The notes under the pieces are model-generated. The model saw nothing but the letters and a program-made list of their open reading frames with translations, had not been told where the DNA came from and ran no database searches. A stretch of DNA of 64,000 bases from CAYMSO01 sp964393185 (GTDB lineage: Bacteria > Patescibacteriota > Dojkabacteria > J137), in contig CAYMSO010000003.1 in the NCBI GenBank assembly GCA_964393185.1, positions 62,001 to 126,000 on the forward strand. The letters run 5' to 3'. The position numbers were made by a program, and so were the translations under genes. This document shows positions 42,450 to 52,305 of the stretch, piece by piece. Positions within the stretch are counted from its first letter, which is position 1. Every line of letters starts with the position of its first letter.

Positions 42450-44039
42450 ATGAAGGATTCGATAAAGAAGTTAATAAAATCACATCAGGAAGTTGCAGAT
42501 AGACTTGTGATAGATTATTCAAAACCTCAAATTAGAGTTAGTAAACTTGCAAGTATTCTATCGGTATCTTATGAGTCATTCAGAAATGTAATCGAACAAG
42601 CAGATGAGCATTTATATAGAAAGCGTGCACTCAAGCGAATTCTAAAAAGATCAAAGGCATTCAAATTAACCTCACCCTTTTCGTTTTCTGAAAGATTACT
42701 GAAAGAAACAGTATCTGCAAAATACTTGCACGGCGTGCCAATTCCAATAGCAAAGAAAAAACAAATTGCCAATACTGTGGCAAAGTACGTCCTTTTTGCA
42801 AGGTACTTTATGGAAGTAAAGAGAAACAAGAGAATTAAATCAAATGTAATTGAAGATTTATATACCCTCTGTGCTGTAGAATTAGATAAAATATTATTTC
42901 CTCTTTACCATACCTCTGATGCTTTAATTAACCTACAATATAACTTTCTGGATGGTAGCGGATTAATCAGATCGGAAGATTTGCCCCCAGAATTAGAATC
43001 ACTGCAAACTTATATTGCTTGTTGCAGAGCTAATGCAAAATTTGATGATGAATTAATTTTCTACAATTTATTTTTATTCCGATTTCCTTTCTGGGAAAAA
43101 GCAACCAAAGAGCAACTTCGATTTGCTGCTAGTAATTTTTCAAAATGTACAAAAGAACTACACTCATACATAAAATATAAGCCTACAAAAAAGAGATTTA
43201 AGGAAATTGTAAGACAATCAATTCCGTTTCGAATTCTAGATAAAGTTATTGCTAAGAATGTAAGTAATGCTGAAGAAGTGCTATCCAATAAAGATACATT
43301 AAGTACAGAAATAGAAACCATTTGTAAGGACGAATACTCTAAAAATCAGTCCAAATTAAATAGAACAATTGTAGGAAGCATAATTTATATTTTTGTAACA
43401 AAGTTACTACTTGCCCTTTTTATAGAAGTTCCATACGAACTTCAGATACATGGACGAATAAATATTATAACAATGGCAATTAATATTATTTTTCCTACTC
43501 TAACAATGTTTGTAGTTGCGAATAGTTTTAGCATCCCAAGCGACTCTAACACAAAAAAAATCAAAGAGATGGTTCTATCCATTGTGTCTAAAGAAGAAGG
43601 AGATGACAAAACAGCTTTTGAAATCGAGCAATTATTAGGTAAAAGTTCAAGAAGAATTATTACTGCAATCTATTCGACAATAGGTTTTATTTTTCTGGCA
43701 TTTATTATATGGATACTTTATTTAATTGGATATAATTTTATAGGCATGGTAATTTTTGTTGTTTTCTTTTCCACAATTTTTTTTGTGGCAAGCAGAATAC
43801 GGAATACCGCTTCAGAACTTAAGGTTATAACTACAAATCCAGGAATTTTTGCACCTTTTATAGATTTATTCTCACTACCAGTGTTGTTGATAGGGAAAAC
43901 ATTTGTAGAGAATGCATCTCGATTCAATCTTTTTGTATTCTTAATGGATAACTTTATGGAAAAGCCATTTAAACTTGCTATATTTAATATAGATAAATGG
44001 AATGAGTATTTAAGAGAAGCAAAAGAAGAACTAGTTTAA
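42450..44039 (+). CDS. Large membrane protein, unknown
   Basis: The N-terminal 300 residues are soluble, basic and helical. The rest has four hydrophobic helices in two pairs (about 310-360 and 410-460), with a cytosolic segment between them, and a possible amphipathic C-terminus. At 529 residues no family is recognised. It follows the DUF2207 gene by 64 nt and precedes uppP by 19 nt, so it may be transcribed with envelope genes. It may be a conserved CPR membrane protein. Confidence 0.6.
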   Translation: MKDSIKKLIKSHQEVADRLVIDYSKPQIRVSKLASILSVSYESFRNVIEQADEHLYRKRALKRILKRSKAFKLTSPFSFSERLLKETVSAKYLHGVPIPIAKKKQIANTVAKYVLFARYFMEVKRNKRIKSNVIEDLYTLCAVELDKILFPLYHTSDALINLQYNFLDGSGLIRSEDLPPELESLQTYIACCRANAKFDDELIFYNLFLFRFPFWEKATKEQLRFAASNFSKCTKELHSYIKYKPTKKRFKEIVRQSIPFRILDKVIAKNVSNAEEVLSNKDTLSTEIETICKDEYSKNQSKLNRTIVGSIIYIFVTKLLLALFIEVPYELQIHGRINIITMAINIIFPTLTMFVVANSFSIPSDSNTKKIKEMVLSIVSKEEGDDKTAFEIEQLLGKSSRRIITAIYSTIGFIFLAFIIWILYLIGYNFIGMVIFVVFFSTIFFVASRIRNTASELKVITTNPGIFAPFIDLFSLPVLLIGKTFVENASRFNLFVFLMDNFMEKPFKLAIFNIDKWNEYLREAKEELV

Positions 44040-44058
44040 ATAAAGTTAACTATTTTTG

Positions 44059-44874
44059 ATGGATTTATATCAATCATTTATTTTAGGTACCATTCAAGGA
44101 CTGACAGAGTTTATTCCTGTGTCTAGTTCGGGACATCTTGCCCTTCTGCCAAGTTTGCTGGACTGGACGGAACAGAGTACTACATTCGACATAATTTTGC
44201 ATGGAGGAACTTTACTAGCTCTCATTATTTACTTTCGAAAAAAATTAATCACTATGTTTTTGCTTGCAAGGAAAGGAGATAAAAAAGAGATAGATGTAAT
44301 AAAAAAGCTAATTTTTGTGACAATTCCTGCGGGTTCCGTAGGCTTATTCATTGATTTAATTAATAAAACAACAGATGATTCTTTAGAGCAGGTTATAAAA
44401 AATGATTACATAATGATAGCCAATCTAATTCTGGGAGGCTTACTATTTTTCTGGGTCGACTACTCATTCAGAAATAATAATAAAACTGTAAAAGACTTAT
44501 CAATCAAAAACTTAATTGTAATATCACTTTTTCAATGTCTAGCTTTGATTAGAGGCACTTCCAGATCTGGAATTATAATTGTAGGTGCTATGTCCCAAAA
44601 AATGACGAAAGAATCAGCAGCAGAGTTTTCTTTTTTGATGGGAATTCCAATCATTGGTCTTAGTTTTGGGTACAAATTACTAGAATTTATCTTAGATCCG
44701 AAGACAGATGTAGGATTAAGCAATATAATTATCGGATTTGTAACGTCATTTATTTTTGGGCTGATTGCTATTAAATTTATGTTGTCGTTTTTGAAATCCA
44801 AAGGCTTAAGCTATTTTGGCTTTTATAGAATAATACTTGCATTGATTGCGCTTGTACTTATTAGAAGTAATTAG
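44059..44874 (+). CDS. uppP: Undecaprenyl-diphosphatase
   Basis: UppP (BacA) recycles the lipid carrier of cell-wall synthesis. The 271-residue protein starts with the ATG at 44059, rejecting a TTG just before it. Active-site blocks are GTIQGLTEFIPVSSSGHLAL and RGTSRSG. Six to eight hydrophobic helices are present. Together with the VanY-type enzyme it shows that the cell handles peptidoglycan. It is convergent with fusA. Confidence 0.94.
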   Translation: MDLYQSFILGTIQGLTEFIPVSSSGHLALLPSLLDWTEQSTTFDIILHGGTLLALIIYFRKKLITMFLLARKGDKKEIDVIKKLIFVTIPAGSVGLFIDLINKTTDDSLEQVIKNDYIMIANLILGGLLFFWVDYSFRNNNKTVKDLSIKNLIVISLFQCLALIRGTSRSGIIIVGAMSQKMTKESAAEFSFLMGIPIIGLSFGYKLLEFILDPKTDVGLSNIIIGFVTSFIFGLIAIKFMLSFLKSKGLSYFGFYRIILALIALVLIRSN

Positions 44875-44901
44875 TCACTTCGTTTTCTTAATATTCAGAA
44901 A

Positions 44902-44928
44902 AAGGCCCCTTTCGAAGAAAGGGGCCTT
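44902..44928 (-). terminator. Terminator of fusA, shared with uppP
   Basis: AAGGCCCCTTTC pairs perfectly with GAAAGGGGCCTT over a 3-nt loop. Read on the minus strand it is followed by TTTTTCTG, so it terminates fusA; it can also stop uppP from the other side. Confidence 0.85.
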
Positions 44929-44948
44929 GGTAAAATTCTTATTGCTTA

Positions 44949-47090
44949 TTACTTATCTTCCAACAATTGAGCAGTTATTCCAGCAGGAACTTCTGCGTAG
45001 TGACTAGGCTCCATATTTGGTGCAGCTGTACCGGAAGTTAAGTTTCTTAAATCAGAAACATAACCAAACAATTCTGCCAACGGAGCTTCGGCAATCAATT
45101 CTTTTGTTTTGCCTCTTTGTACCATATTCTTAATAATACCTCTCTTGCTAGATAGGTAACCAGTTACAGAACCAACATGTTCTTCTGGCACATTAATTGT
45201 AACAATCATAATTGGTTCTAATAGAATTGGCTTACACTTTTTCATAGCTTCTTTGAATCCATAATAAGCACAAAGCCTGAATGTATCGGTGTTAGAGTCC
45301 ACTTCGTGATAAGAACCATCTACAATTTCAGCTTCCAGGTCTACTACAGGATAGCCTCCCAATGGTCCGGCAGTCATAGATTCTTGAAAACCTTTATCGA
45401 TAGCAGGAATGTATTCTTTAGGAATAGCTCCTCCTTTTATACTATCTACAAACTTGTAGCCTGCACCTCTTTCTCTTGGTCTCAGAATCATGGCTATATC
45501 TGCATATTGCCCAGCACCTCCCGATTGTTTCTTCAATAACTCTCTATGCTCCCCTTCAATTTTGACTGTTTCTCTGAAAGCAACTTGTGGTTTGCCGACA
45601 TTTACTTCAATACCATAAGTTCTCTTTAAGATATCGATCTTAATATTTAAATGTAATTCTCCCATACCAGCAATGATCACTTGGCCTGTTTCTTCATCAG
45701 TTTTTGCTTGGAATGTAGGATCTTCAGAAACTAATTTACCTAATGCTTCACCGAGTTTTTCTTGATCGGATTTTGTTTTTGGCTCAATAGCAAATCTTAC
45801 TACTGGCTCAGGAAAGTCTATGCTTTCCAACAAAACAGGATGAGATTCATCGCAAATAGTTTGACCTGTCTTTGTATCTTTTAATCCTACGATTGCAGCA
45901 ATGTCTCCGGCCTTAAGTTCTTTGACTTCTTCCCTATGATTAGCATGCATCATCAAAATTCTACCTATTCTTTCTTTCTTTCCTGAAGCACTATTTAATA
46001 CAAAAGATCCAGCTTGCAATTTTCCAGAATATAATCTGACGAATGCAAGGTTACCTACATGTGGATCTATCGCAAGCTTAAATACAAGTCCAGAGAATGG
46101 TTCGCTGTCTGTTAATTTTCTAGTAATTAAATTGTCTGTTCTAGGCTCTGTACCGGGAATTTCGCCTACATAGACATGTTCCTGGCCTTCCGAATCGACC
46201 TTAATATATTTCTTGTCGCTTGGAGCAGGTAAGTATCTACAAACATTATCAAGCATTGCTTGTACACCTTTATTCTTCAGTGATGATCCAGCCATTACTG
46301 GGAATAATTTGTTTGCCAATACGCCTTTTCTAATAGCAGCTTTCAGTTCCTCTGTATCAATTTCTTCACCTTCAAGGTATTTCATTGCAATATTATCATC
46401 AAAGTCCGCTGCAGCTTCGACAAGTTTTGCTCTAAATTTATTAGCTTTGTCTTTGTATTCTTCCGAAATATCTACTACTTCTATAACTTTTCCTTCGTCG
46501 TCTTTGTGTATTCTTGCCTTCATCTCTACTAAATCTATAATGCCATCAAAGTCGTTTTCTACTCCATGAGGAATAGATATTGGTACAGCTTTTTCTGACA
46601 AATGTTCAACAATTGAATCATAAGATTTATAGAAGTCTGCTCCAATGTTGTCTAGTTTGTTAATGTAGCACAATCTAGGTACCAAATATTTTTCTGCTTG
46701 GAACCAAACCTTAGAAGACTGAGGCTCCACGCCCATTTTCCCATCAAATACTACTACTGCGCCATCCAGTACTCTGAGCGATCTTTCTACTTCAGCTGTA
46801 AAGTCCACGTGCCCTGGAGTATCTATAATGTTAATTCTGTAGTCCTGACCATTCAAAGCCCAAAATGCTGTAGTTGCAGCAGATTGAATAGTAATACCTC
46901 TTTCCTTTTCTTGATCCATGAAGTCCATTTCTGCAGCTCCCTCATGAACTTCTCCTGTTTTATGCTTTCTTCCTGTAAAGAACAGAATTCTTTCTGTTGT
47001 AGTGGTCTTGCCCGCATCAACGTGTGCAATGATTCCAATGTTTCTATAAAACTTGGTATCTTTGACCTTCGAGTAGTCAACTGTACTCAT
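44949..47090 (-). CDS. fusA: Elongation factor G
   Basis: EF-G moves tRNAs and mRNA through the ribosome with GTP. The 713-residue protein has all GTPase motifs in canonical form: AHVDAGKTT, RGITIQSAATT, DTPGHVDF and NKLD (a normal NKxD), in contrast to the EF-Tu of this window. Domains II-V are complete, ending with GYVSDLRNLTSGTA. It lies about 32 kb from tuf and has its own promoter and terminator, so the str operon is broken up. Confidence 0.97.
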   Translation of the reverse strand: MSTVDYSKVKDTKFYRNIGIIAHVDAGKTTTTERILFFTGRKHKTGEVHEGAAEMDFMDQEKERGITIQSAATTAFWALNGQDYRINIIDTPGHVDFTAEVERSLRVLDGAVVVFDGKMGVEPQSSKVWFQAEKYLVPRLCYINKLDNIGADFYKSYDSIVEHLSEKAVPISIPHGVENDFDGIIDLVEMKARIHKDDEGKVIEVVDISEEYKDKANKFRAKLVEAAADFDDNIAMKYLEGEEIDTEELKAAIRKGVLANKLFPVMAGSSLKNKGVQAMLDNVCRYLPAPSDKKYIKVDSEGQEHVYVGEIPGTEPRTDNLITRKLTDSEPFSGLVFKLAIDPHVGNLAFVRLYSGKLQAGSFVLNSASGKKERIGRILMMHANHREEVKELKAGDIAAIVGLKDTKTGQTICDESHPVLLESIDFPEPVVRFAIEPKTKSDQEKLGEALGKLVSEDPTFQAKTDEETGQVIIAGMGELHLNIKIDILKRTYGIEVNVGKPQVAFRETVKIEGEHRELLKKQSGGAGQYADIAMILRPRERGAGYKFVDSIKGGAIPKEYIPAIDKGFQESMTAGPLGGYPVVDLEAEIVDGSYHEVDSNTDTFRLCAYYGFKEAMKKCKPILLEPIMIVTINVPEEHVGSVTGYLSSKRGIIKNMVQRGKTKELIAEAPLAELFGYVSDLRNLTSGTAAPNMEPSHYAEVPAGITAQLLEDK

Positions 47091-47151
47091 CTTAAATAAA
47101 TAAAAAATTAAAAAAATTTATGAAATTTCTCAATAGTTTTTATGCTCGTTA

Positions 47152-47180
47152 ATATTAACAAAACATTGACTGTTTGGCAA
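47152..47180 (-). promoter_or_regulatory. Promoter of fusA
   Basis: TTGCCA and TAATAT are separated by 17 nt, with TG one base before the -10 box. The leader to the fusA ATG is about 55 nt and nearly all A and T. Confidence 0.6.
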
Positions 47181-47207
47181 TCCAAGAAACCTAAAGAGTC
47201 GACTAGC

Positions 47208-47984
47208 CTATTGCCGTACCTCGCTCCTATTCCAAATAAACCAAAACATAGTTGTTAGTAATTCGACTATAAATCTATCTTTGATCGTGACAATTATATA
47301 GTCATTTTGATCGTCAAAGCTGATAATCTCTACAGTGTCTTTGTATACTCTAAAAGAGTTTTGACTATTTGCATCTACGGGGTATATTCTTACTTCTTTT
47401 AGTAAACTTTCGGAAGTATGCATTAACTTAGAAAAGTCATTAGATAAACCACTATCTGCCAGGTAGTAATCTCTTATGCCAGCCTTTATTCTTCTATCTG
47501 CAAAATCATACACATATTTATTGTAATCAGAATTAGCAAAAATTAGGTTTTTCATGTACCATTTTTCCAAAATGAATTTATCTTTATTACTCTTAATGCT
47601 ATCTTCCATAGCTGCAATGTGAGCATCTAAGCCATATTCTACTTTGATTAGAGTTTCTCTTCCCTGTTTATTTGCTTGCTTTTTTAAAAATTCGATCAGA
47701 TAGTTTATGTCGTTTTGATAAGCAGCGATTTCTTCAAGTTTATTTTTATAAATATCTTTAAGAATTTCTGGACTGGAAGCGACGAAAGTTGTTCCTCTGG
47801 TTTTGGGAGAACTAATCAATAAGCCTCTTTTTTCTAAATCTTCGCAGGCTCTATAGGCAGAAGATTTATCCATTTTCAGTAACCTAGAAGCTTCGGCGGC
47901 TGTTTTGTCCGGATTTTTGAGAAAGTACTGATATAGCTGGATTTCATTATCGGTAAAATCAAGTTTTTGCAAAAGTTGAACCAT
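47208..47984 (-). CDS. TrmB-family transcriptional regulator
   Basis: This protein of 258 residues has an N-terminal winged helix (LDFTDNEIQLYQYFLKNPDK, LLKMDKSSAYRACEDLEKRGL) of the TrmB type, a coiled linker (about 75-105) and a C-terminal effector domain resembling TrmB/PLD-like regulators. It is divergent from a DMT-type transporter with only 77 nt between the starts, so it probably controls that transporter, and the ligand may be its substrate. Confidence 0.82.
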   Translation of the reverse strand: MVQLLQKLDFTDNEIQLYQYFLKNPDKTAAEASRLLKMDKSSAYRACEDLEKRGLLISSPKTRGTTFVASSPEILKDIYKNKLEEIAAYQNDINYLIEFLKKQANKQGRETLIKVEYGLDAHIAAMEDSIKSNKDKFILEKWYMKNLIFANSDYNKYVYDFADRRIKAGIRDYYLADSGLSNDFSKLMHTSESLLKEVRIYPVDANSQNSFRVYKDTVEIISFDDQNDYIIVTIKDRFIVELLTTMFWFIWNRSEVRQ

Positions 47985-47987
47985 ATT

Positions 47988-48055
47988 CTACTAATATGTT
48001 AAAATGTATAACTAAAACAGTCTTAAGTTTAAAATATAATTTATTACTTTAGTAG
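47988..48055. promoter_or_regulatory. Divergent promoter region with inverted CTACTAA repeats
   Basis: Between the TrmB-type regulator and the transporter, CTACTAA (47988-47994) and TTAGTAG (48049-48055) form inverted copies at the two ends. A TATAAT at 48035 would serve the transporter. The two copies could be operator sites, but the match is short. Confidence 0.35.
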
Positions 48056-48061
48056 TATATC

Positions 48062-48949
48062 ATGCAACTACTACAAATACAAGAAAATTTTGGTTGGCAA
48101 GCCTATAGCCTAGTGATGTTCGGCAGTTCGGTCATCCTTTACCTATTTATAAGATATCTACAAAAGCAAAATTTTGATACGAATCTTATAAGTTATGCTG
48201 TAGGTTCAGGGCCACTTAGTGTGATTGCTATTTATTTCTTACTAAGCAAAAAGTCTTTATACATAGATTTTCATTATTTACTTATTATCTTTGTAAATGC
48301 AATTTTTTTTAGCTTTTTCGGCAACTATATTTCTGTCAAAGCAATCAAACTTGCCCCCAATTCTGGCTATAGTTTAGCTATTCAAAAAAGCTATGCTCCG
48401 TATACAACGCTGGTTTCTTTATTACTTTTTTCTGAGAGTATAAGTTTTGCAAAGTTTGTGGCATTTATTATAATCATTATTTCTATCGGGCAAATCTTAG
48501 TAGAGCCAATCCCACAGACAAAAAAATCAGATATAAAATGGATACTATATTCTTGGATGGCATTTTTTGCATTTGGAAATTTAGTATTAATCAACAAATA
48601 TTTGCTGGTCCAAGGGCTTGATGCGTTTGTTATTCTTTTCTATACATATTTATTTGCTACAATTCCTTTTTCAGCAAAAATTATTAGCATAAGAAGAAAT
48701 ATCAAATTTACTATAAAAAAAGATATTGGGGGACTTGTAATAATTGCTGTTTTAAGTTCCCTGTTTAATATATTTATGCAACTAGGAATAAAAAGTTCCC
48801 CAAACATTGGTTATGTAAATATTTTGAACGCTTCTTCTATATCTGTAATAACAATTCTTTCGGCATTTTTATTTAAAGATAAACTTACAATACAAAAGTT
48901 GTTAGGTATTTTGGGAGTTTTTTGTGGCATGATCTTGTTATTTATATAA
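48062..48949 (+). CDS. DMT/EamA-type transporter
   Basis: This protein of the drug/metabolite transporter superfamily has 295 residues and ten hydrophobic helices in two EamA-like halves. It includes a NYISVKAIKLAPNSGYSLAI stretch in the first half and GIKSSPNIGYVNILNASSIS in the second, the internal repeat typical of the family. The substrate is unknown. It is divergent from, and probably regulated by, the TrmB-type regulator. Confidence 0.8.
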   Translation: MQLLQIQENFGWQAYSLVMFGSSVILYLFIRYLQKQNFDTNLISYAVGSGPLSVIAIYFLLSKKSLYIDFHYLLIIFVNAIFFSFFGNYISVKAIKLAPNSGYSLAIQKSYAPYTTLVSLLLFSESISFAKFVAFIIIIISIGQILVEPIPQTKKSDIKWILYSWMAFFAFGNLVLINKYLLVQGLDAFVILFYTYLFATIPFSAKIISIRRNIKFTIKKDIGGLVIIAVLSSLFNIFMQLGIKSSPNIGYVNILNASSISVITILSAFLFKDKLTIQKLLGILGVFCGMILLFI

Positions 48950-49051
48950 GCTTTACTACAAAACTTCTAATCAGGAAATAGGCGATAATAGGTTATTGAC
49001 ACTTTGCAACAAAATATATAACCTAAATATAGTTTAGCTTCTAATTTAAAT

Positions 49052-49642
49052 ATGAAATTAAAAATATTAATATTATCCATTTACCTACTATTGTTCTTCC
49101 CTGTATTTTTTGTAAGTGCAAAAGCTCAAACTGAACAGAAGACTTATCAAATCAGAGCAAATGTACCAATTTATGATGTTAATGCAGTTTCTATTAAACT
49201 AAATACTTCTGATATTAAAATCCTAGGTTACGATGCACCATCTGATACCTCCTGGTTAGTTATTATCCCTGACTGCAGCAATGGCCAGTACAACACAGAA
49301 ACAGAAATATGTGTAACTCTTGGCAAGACTACACCTATATCTCAAAATGAATTACTCGGTACAATAAAGTATGAAGTAGTTGGACCAAATCCATCGATTT
49401 TAGACACAGACGGTTTTACATACTCAAACGGTCAAGAAAACTACCGCGTTCTCGGAGCTTCTGATATGTCTGAGGAAGTTATTGAAGAAGAGCCTGAAGA
49501 AGTTCAGGTGACAGAAACTGTAGATGAACAAAAAAACGATTCTAGTAAGCTTACAACAGTAGGTCTTGTTATCGCGGCATCTCTTGCTGTTTTTGCAATG
49601 GGAGCAATTGCAGTTTCGGCTAGTAATAAAACTCGGAAATAA
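49052..49642 (+). CDS. Cohesin-like surface protein with C-terminal membrane anchor
   Basis: This 196-residue protein has a signal peptide (about 1-25, ending AKA), a beta-sandwich domain (about 27-140), an acidic spacer (EEVIEEEPEEVQ) and a C-terminal transmembrane helix with a basic end. The domain shares a clear pattern with the protein at 52306: a strand with V-x-I/V, then Trp, Cys ... Cys-x-T-L-G-K-[ST], and LGTI. The beta layout resembles cohesin-type domains. It could hold a dockerin-bearing partner such as the one at 7.2 kb; that is inference. Confidence 0.6.
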   Translation: MKLKILILSIYLLLFFPVFFVSAKAQTEQKTYQIRANVPIYDVNAVSIKLNTSDIKILGYDAPSDTSWLVIIPDCSNGQYNTETEICVTLGKTTPISQNELLGTIKYEVVGPNPSILDTDGFTYSNGQENYRVLGASDMSEEVIEEEPEEVQVTETVDEQKNDSSKLTTVGLVIAASLAVFAMGAIAVSASNKTRK

Positions 49643-49733
49643 GCTGCTTTCAATATTTAAAAAGCAGGTTGATGCATTTGTCTGGTTCCTGCTCTTCGAC
49701 AAACAAGTGGCAAAGTCATCAGTTCTATAACTT

Positions 49734-49742
49734 TGCTAAAAT
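49734..49742 (+). promoter_or_regulatory. Extended -10 promoter of recX
   Basis: TG-C-TAAAAT is followed by ACTAAAGAG, 24 nt before the recX ATG, close to the element before the DUF2207 gene. Confidence 0.45.
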
Positions 49743-49766
49743 ACTAAAGAGCTACAATTCTTAAAT

Positions 49767-50393
49767 ATGATCATTACTCAAATTTCTCAACAAAAACGAG
49801 CTGAAAATAAAGTTAATGTTTTTTTAGATGGAGCTTTTTGGATAGGTTTAACCAAAAATCAACTCATAGCTGAAGGGCTATACAAGGGAAAAGAAATTTC
49901 CATCGAGCAAAAGATAAACTTAGAAGCACTTGCAAACGAAAATAAATTATTTTTAAAAATCCAAAAGTTTTTGTCCCTTCGCCCTCGATCCATAAAAGAA
50001 ACTAGAGACCATCTGATTTATAAAAAGAAGATGGAGCCTGCAGAAGTGGAAACTTTGATTCAAAAACTTGTTAAACAAAAATATCTGGACGACGCAAGTT
50101 TTACTAATTGGTTTGTAGAGAATAGATTAAATTTTAGCAATTATGGAGTAAATAAAATTAAATCTGAATTGATTTTGAAGGGCATTTCAGAAAATATAAT
50201 CGAACAAGTTTTAAGTCAACTTTCTCGGACAATAGAGAAGATCCAGGAAGAAAAAATGAAAAAACTTATAGAAAGGTATAAAAAAAATACAAAAGCTCCA
50301 AATGAATACCAAAAAATGTTGAAAATTAAACAGAAGCTTGTAGCTAAAGGATTTAGTTATTCTGAAATTTCTAGATTATTTAATCAATTTTAG
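49767..50393 (+). CDS. recX: Regulatory protein RecX
   Basis: RecX binds RecA filaments and limits recombination. The 208-residue protein has the N-terminal basic part and three-helix repeats: LSLRPRSIKETRDHLIYKK, KQKYLDDASFTNWFVENR and KSELILKGISENIIEQVL, which are the family's hallmarks. It overlaps the end of a convergent hypothetical gene by 14 nt. recA is not in the window. Confidence 0.88.
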   Translation: MIITQISQQKRAENKVNVFLDGAFWIGLTKNQLIAEGLYKGKEISIEQKINLEALANENKLFLKIQKFLSLRPRSIKETRDHLIYKKKMEPAEVETLIQKLVKQKYLDDASFTNWFVENRLNFSNYGVNKIKSELILKGISENIIEQVLSQLSRTIEKIQEEKMKKLIERYKKNTKAPNEYQKMLKIKQKLVAKGFSYSEISRLFNQF

Positions 50394-50706
50394 TGGAGTA
50401 AAGCTCTTCGGTATTTAAATCATTGTCTTTCAAATCTGTTTTCCGAGAGCTAAAAGATAGTTCTGTTAACTTCTCACTAATCCAACTAGTCATAGCCTCA
50501 GGGTCCATAGCTGTTAGTTGTACAATTTCTTTTCGAGCTAGATTGCTAAAATAATTCAATACTACGTCTTTAGGCAAAATAATATCTAACTGCAGTAACC
50601 GTTCTTGTGTAATAATATCTGGGAATACTTTGTAATTAAAATAATTCAATTGTAATTTTTCAAAATGTTGTCGCACAAAGTCATCCTGTTGCTTTAACTC
50701 ATTCAT
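50380..50706 (-). CDS. Small soluble protein, unknown
   Basis: This 108-residue, mostly helical protein has no signal and no cysteine. Its start lies in the 108-nt divergent gap to the Nramp-like gene, and its end overlaps recX by 14 nt. Its composition (many Gln, Leu, Asp) looks like a real coding region. No family can be named. Confidence 0.5.
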   Translation of the reverse strand: MNELKQQDDFVRQHFEKLQLNYFNYKVFPDIITQERLLQLDIILPKDVVLNYFSNLARKEIVQLTAMDPEAMTSWISEKLTELSFSSRKTDLKDNDLNTEELYSTKID

Positions 50707-50814
50707 TCGATAAATTGTTTACTTAAATTATACAATTAATGTAAATTAGTAAAAACAAGATTAATTAGATTTAATACGATAAATATTTGTATTTTGAAAA
50801 GATAATAGAAATTA

Positions 50815-52191
50815 ATGAGTGTAGATCAAAAAATTCCAAAACCGCCAAAATTTTCCCTAGCTCTTCTTGGGCCTGGAATTGTTCTTATAGCTATGGGATT
50901 AGGCTCAGGTGAATATATTTTATGGCCATACTTAATTTCGCAGTATGGTTTTGGAGTGTTGTGGGGGGCATTACTAGGGATCACATTTCAATATTTTGTT
51001 AGTAACGAAACAGGTAGGTATACTTTAGCAACTGGTGGAAGTGTTTACGAAGGCTATTTTAAACTTAACAAGTATTTACCATTTTGGTTTGTTGCTTCTA
51101 CATACCTGTCGTTTGCTTGGCCAGGAATTATTGGGTCGGGAGGATTGATTCTATCTCAGGTACTTTCTATACAAGATCATAAATACGTAACGATTATTAT
51201 GTTGCTACTAATAGGCCTGCTACTAACCCTAGGTGGAAAAGTTTACAATATTTTAGAAAAATTCCAAAAATTCGTTATAGCTATTTCTATACCAATTCTA
51301 GTAACGATAGCAATATTAATTATAGATACAGATACTATAAATTTAGCATTGCAAGGTTTAGGTGGGGTTGGAGAAGGTTATATTTTTTTGCCATCAGGCA
51401 TTTCGATTATTTCTTTTTTGGGAGCTGTGGTATATTCTGGAGCAGGTGGTAATTTGGTAGCTTCTCAGTCATTTTACCTACAAGACGAAGGATCTGGAGC
51501 AGCCGCACAAAGTGATAGTCAGGTAAGTTTTGCAAGTGATGTTAAAGGACACATAAAGGGAAAATCTTTTTTGACCTCATCAGAAAATATTCATAACTTT
51601 AAAGGTTGGTTTAGAATTACTGCCATAGAACAGTTCATCAGCTTCTGGTTCTTGGGGCTTTTTACTATTGTGTTGTTAGCATTAATTGCCTATGAGCTAG
51701 CTTACCCTTTCGAAGGAAAAGAAGGATTGGATTTTGTATTTTTGCAATCAGATATACTAAAGTCCAAATTCTCTCCAATTTTTGGAACGTTTTTTCTATT
51801 AATTGGTTCACTTTTTCTATTCAAAACTCAGCTTGGAATCTTCGAGACAACTTCAAGAACTATGACCGAAAATATCCAGCTTGGTGCACCAAATTTTACA
51901 GGTAATTTTAGAAGAAGCAGTATATTCTACTTCTTTTTATGGCTGCAAATTATGTCTGCAGTTATCATAACTTATTTGAATATTTCCCAACCGATTACCA
52001 TATTGCTAATTGGTACTTTTTTTTCTGCTGTATCTATGTTTATGCTTTCTATACTATCTTTATGGATGAACTATTCTTCGCTTCTACCTAAAGAGATTAG
52101 AGCTGGCAAAATAAGATCGCTTATACTCGTAGGTAGTGTTCTCTTTTTTGGATTCTTTGTTAGTCTAACAATTTACGATATTTTGAAATAA
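50815..52191 (+). CDS. Divergent Nramp-family transporter
   Basis: This protein has 458 residues and 11 or so hydrophobic helices. It begins with SLALLGPGIVLIAMGLGSGEYILWP, which matches the Nramp TM1 block, but the metal-binding DPGN is replaced by Gly-Leu-Gly-Ser. In TM6 the MPHNLY-type motif is replaced by SGAGGNLVASQSFYL. It is therefore related to Nramp but probably does not bind Mn or Fe in the classic way; Mg, Al or organic substrates known for related outgroups are possible. It also has a soluble loop between helices 6 and 7 (about 222-255). Confidence 0.75.
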   Translation: MSVDQKIPKPPKFSLALLGPGIVLIAMGLGSGEYILWPYLISQYGFGVLWGALLGITFQYFVSNETGRYTLATGGSVYEGYFKLNKYLPFWFVASTYLSFAWPGIIGSGGLILSQVLSIQDHKYVTIIMLLLIGLLLTLGGKVYNILEKFQKFVIAISIPILVTIAILIIDTDTINLALQGLGGVGEGYIFLPSGISIISFLGAVVYSGAGGNLVASQSFYLQDEGSGAAAQSDSQVSFASDVKGHIKGKSFLTSSENIHNFKGWFRITAIEQFISFWFLGLFTIVLLALIAYELAYPFEGKEGLDFVFLQSDILKSKFSPIFGTFFLLIGSLFLFKTQLGIFETTSRTMTENIQLGAPNFTGNFRRSSIFYFFLWLQIMSAVIITYLNISQPITILLIGTFFSAVSMFMLSILSLWMNYSSLLPKEIRAGKIRSLILVGSVLFFGFFVSLTIYDILK

Positions 52192-52305
52192 CTAATGCAA
52201 CTTTATCTTTCTTATCATTAAATCAGTATTATTGACCTTGTAAATTTTTTTGAGTAGATATCTAAAAAATTCTTGTGTATGATATTTAAAGATTAGGTAT
52301 TAATC

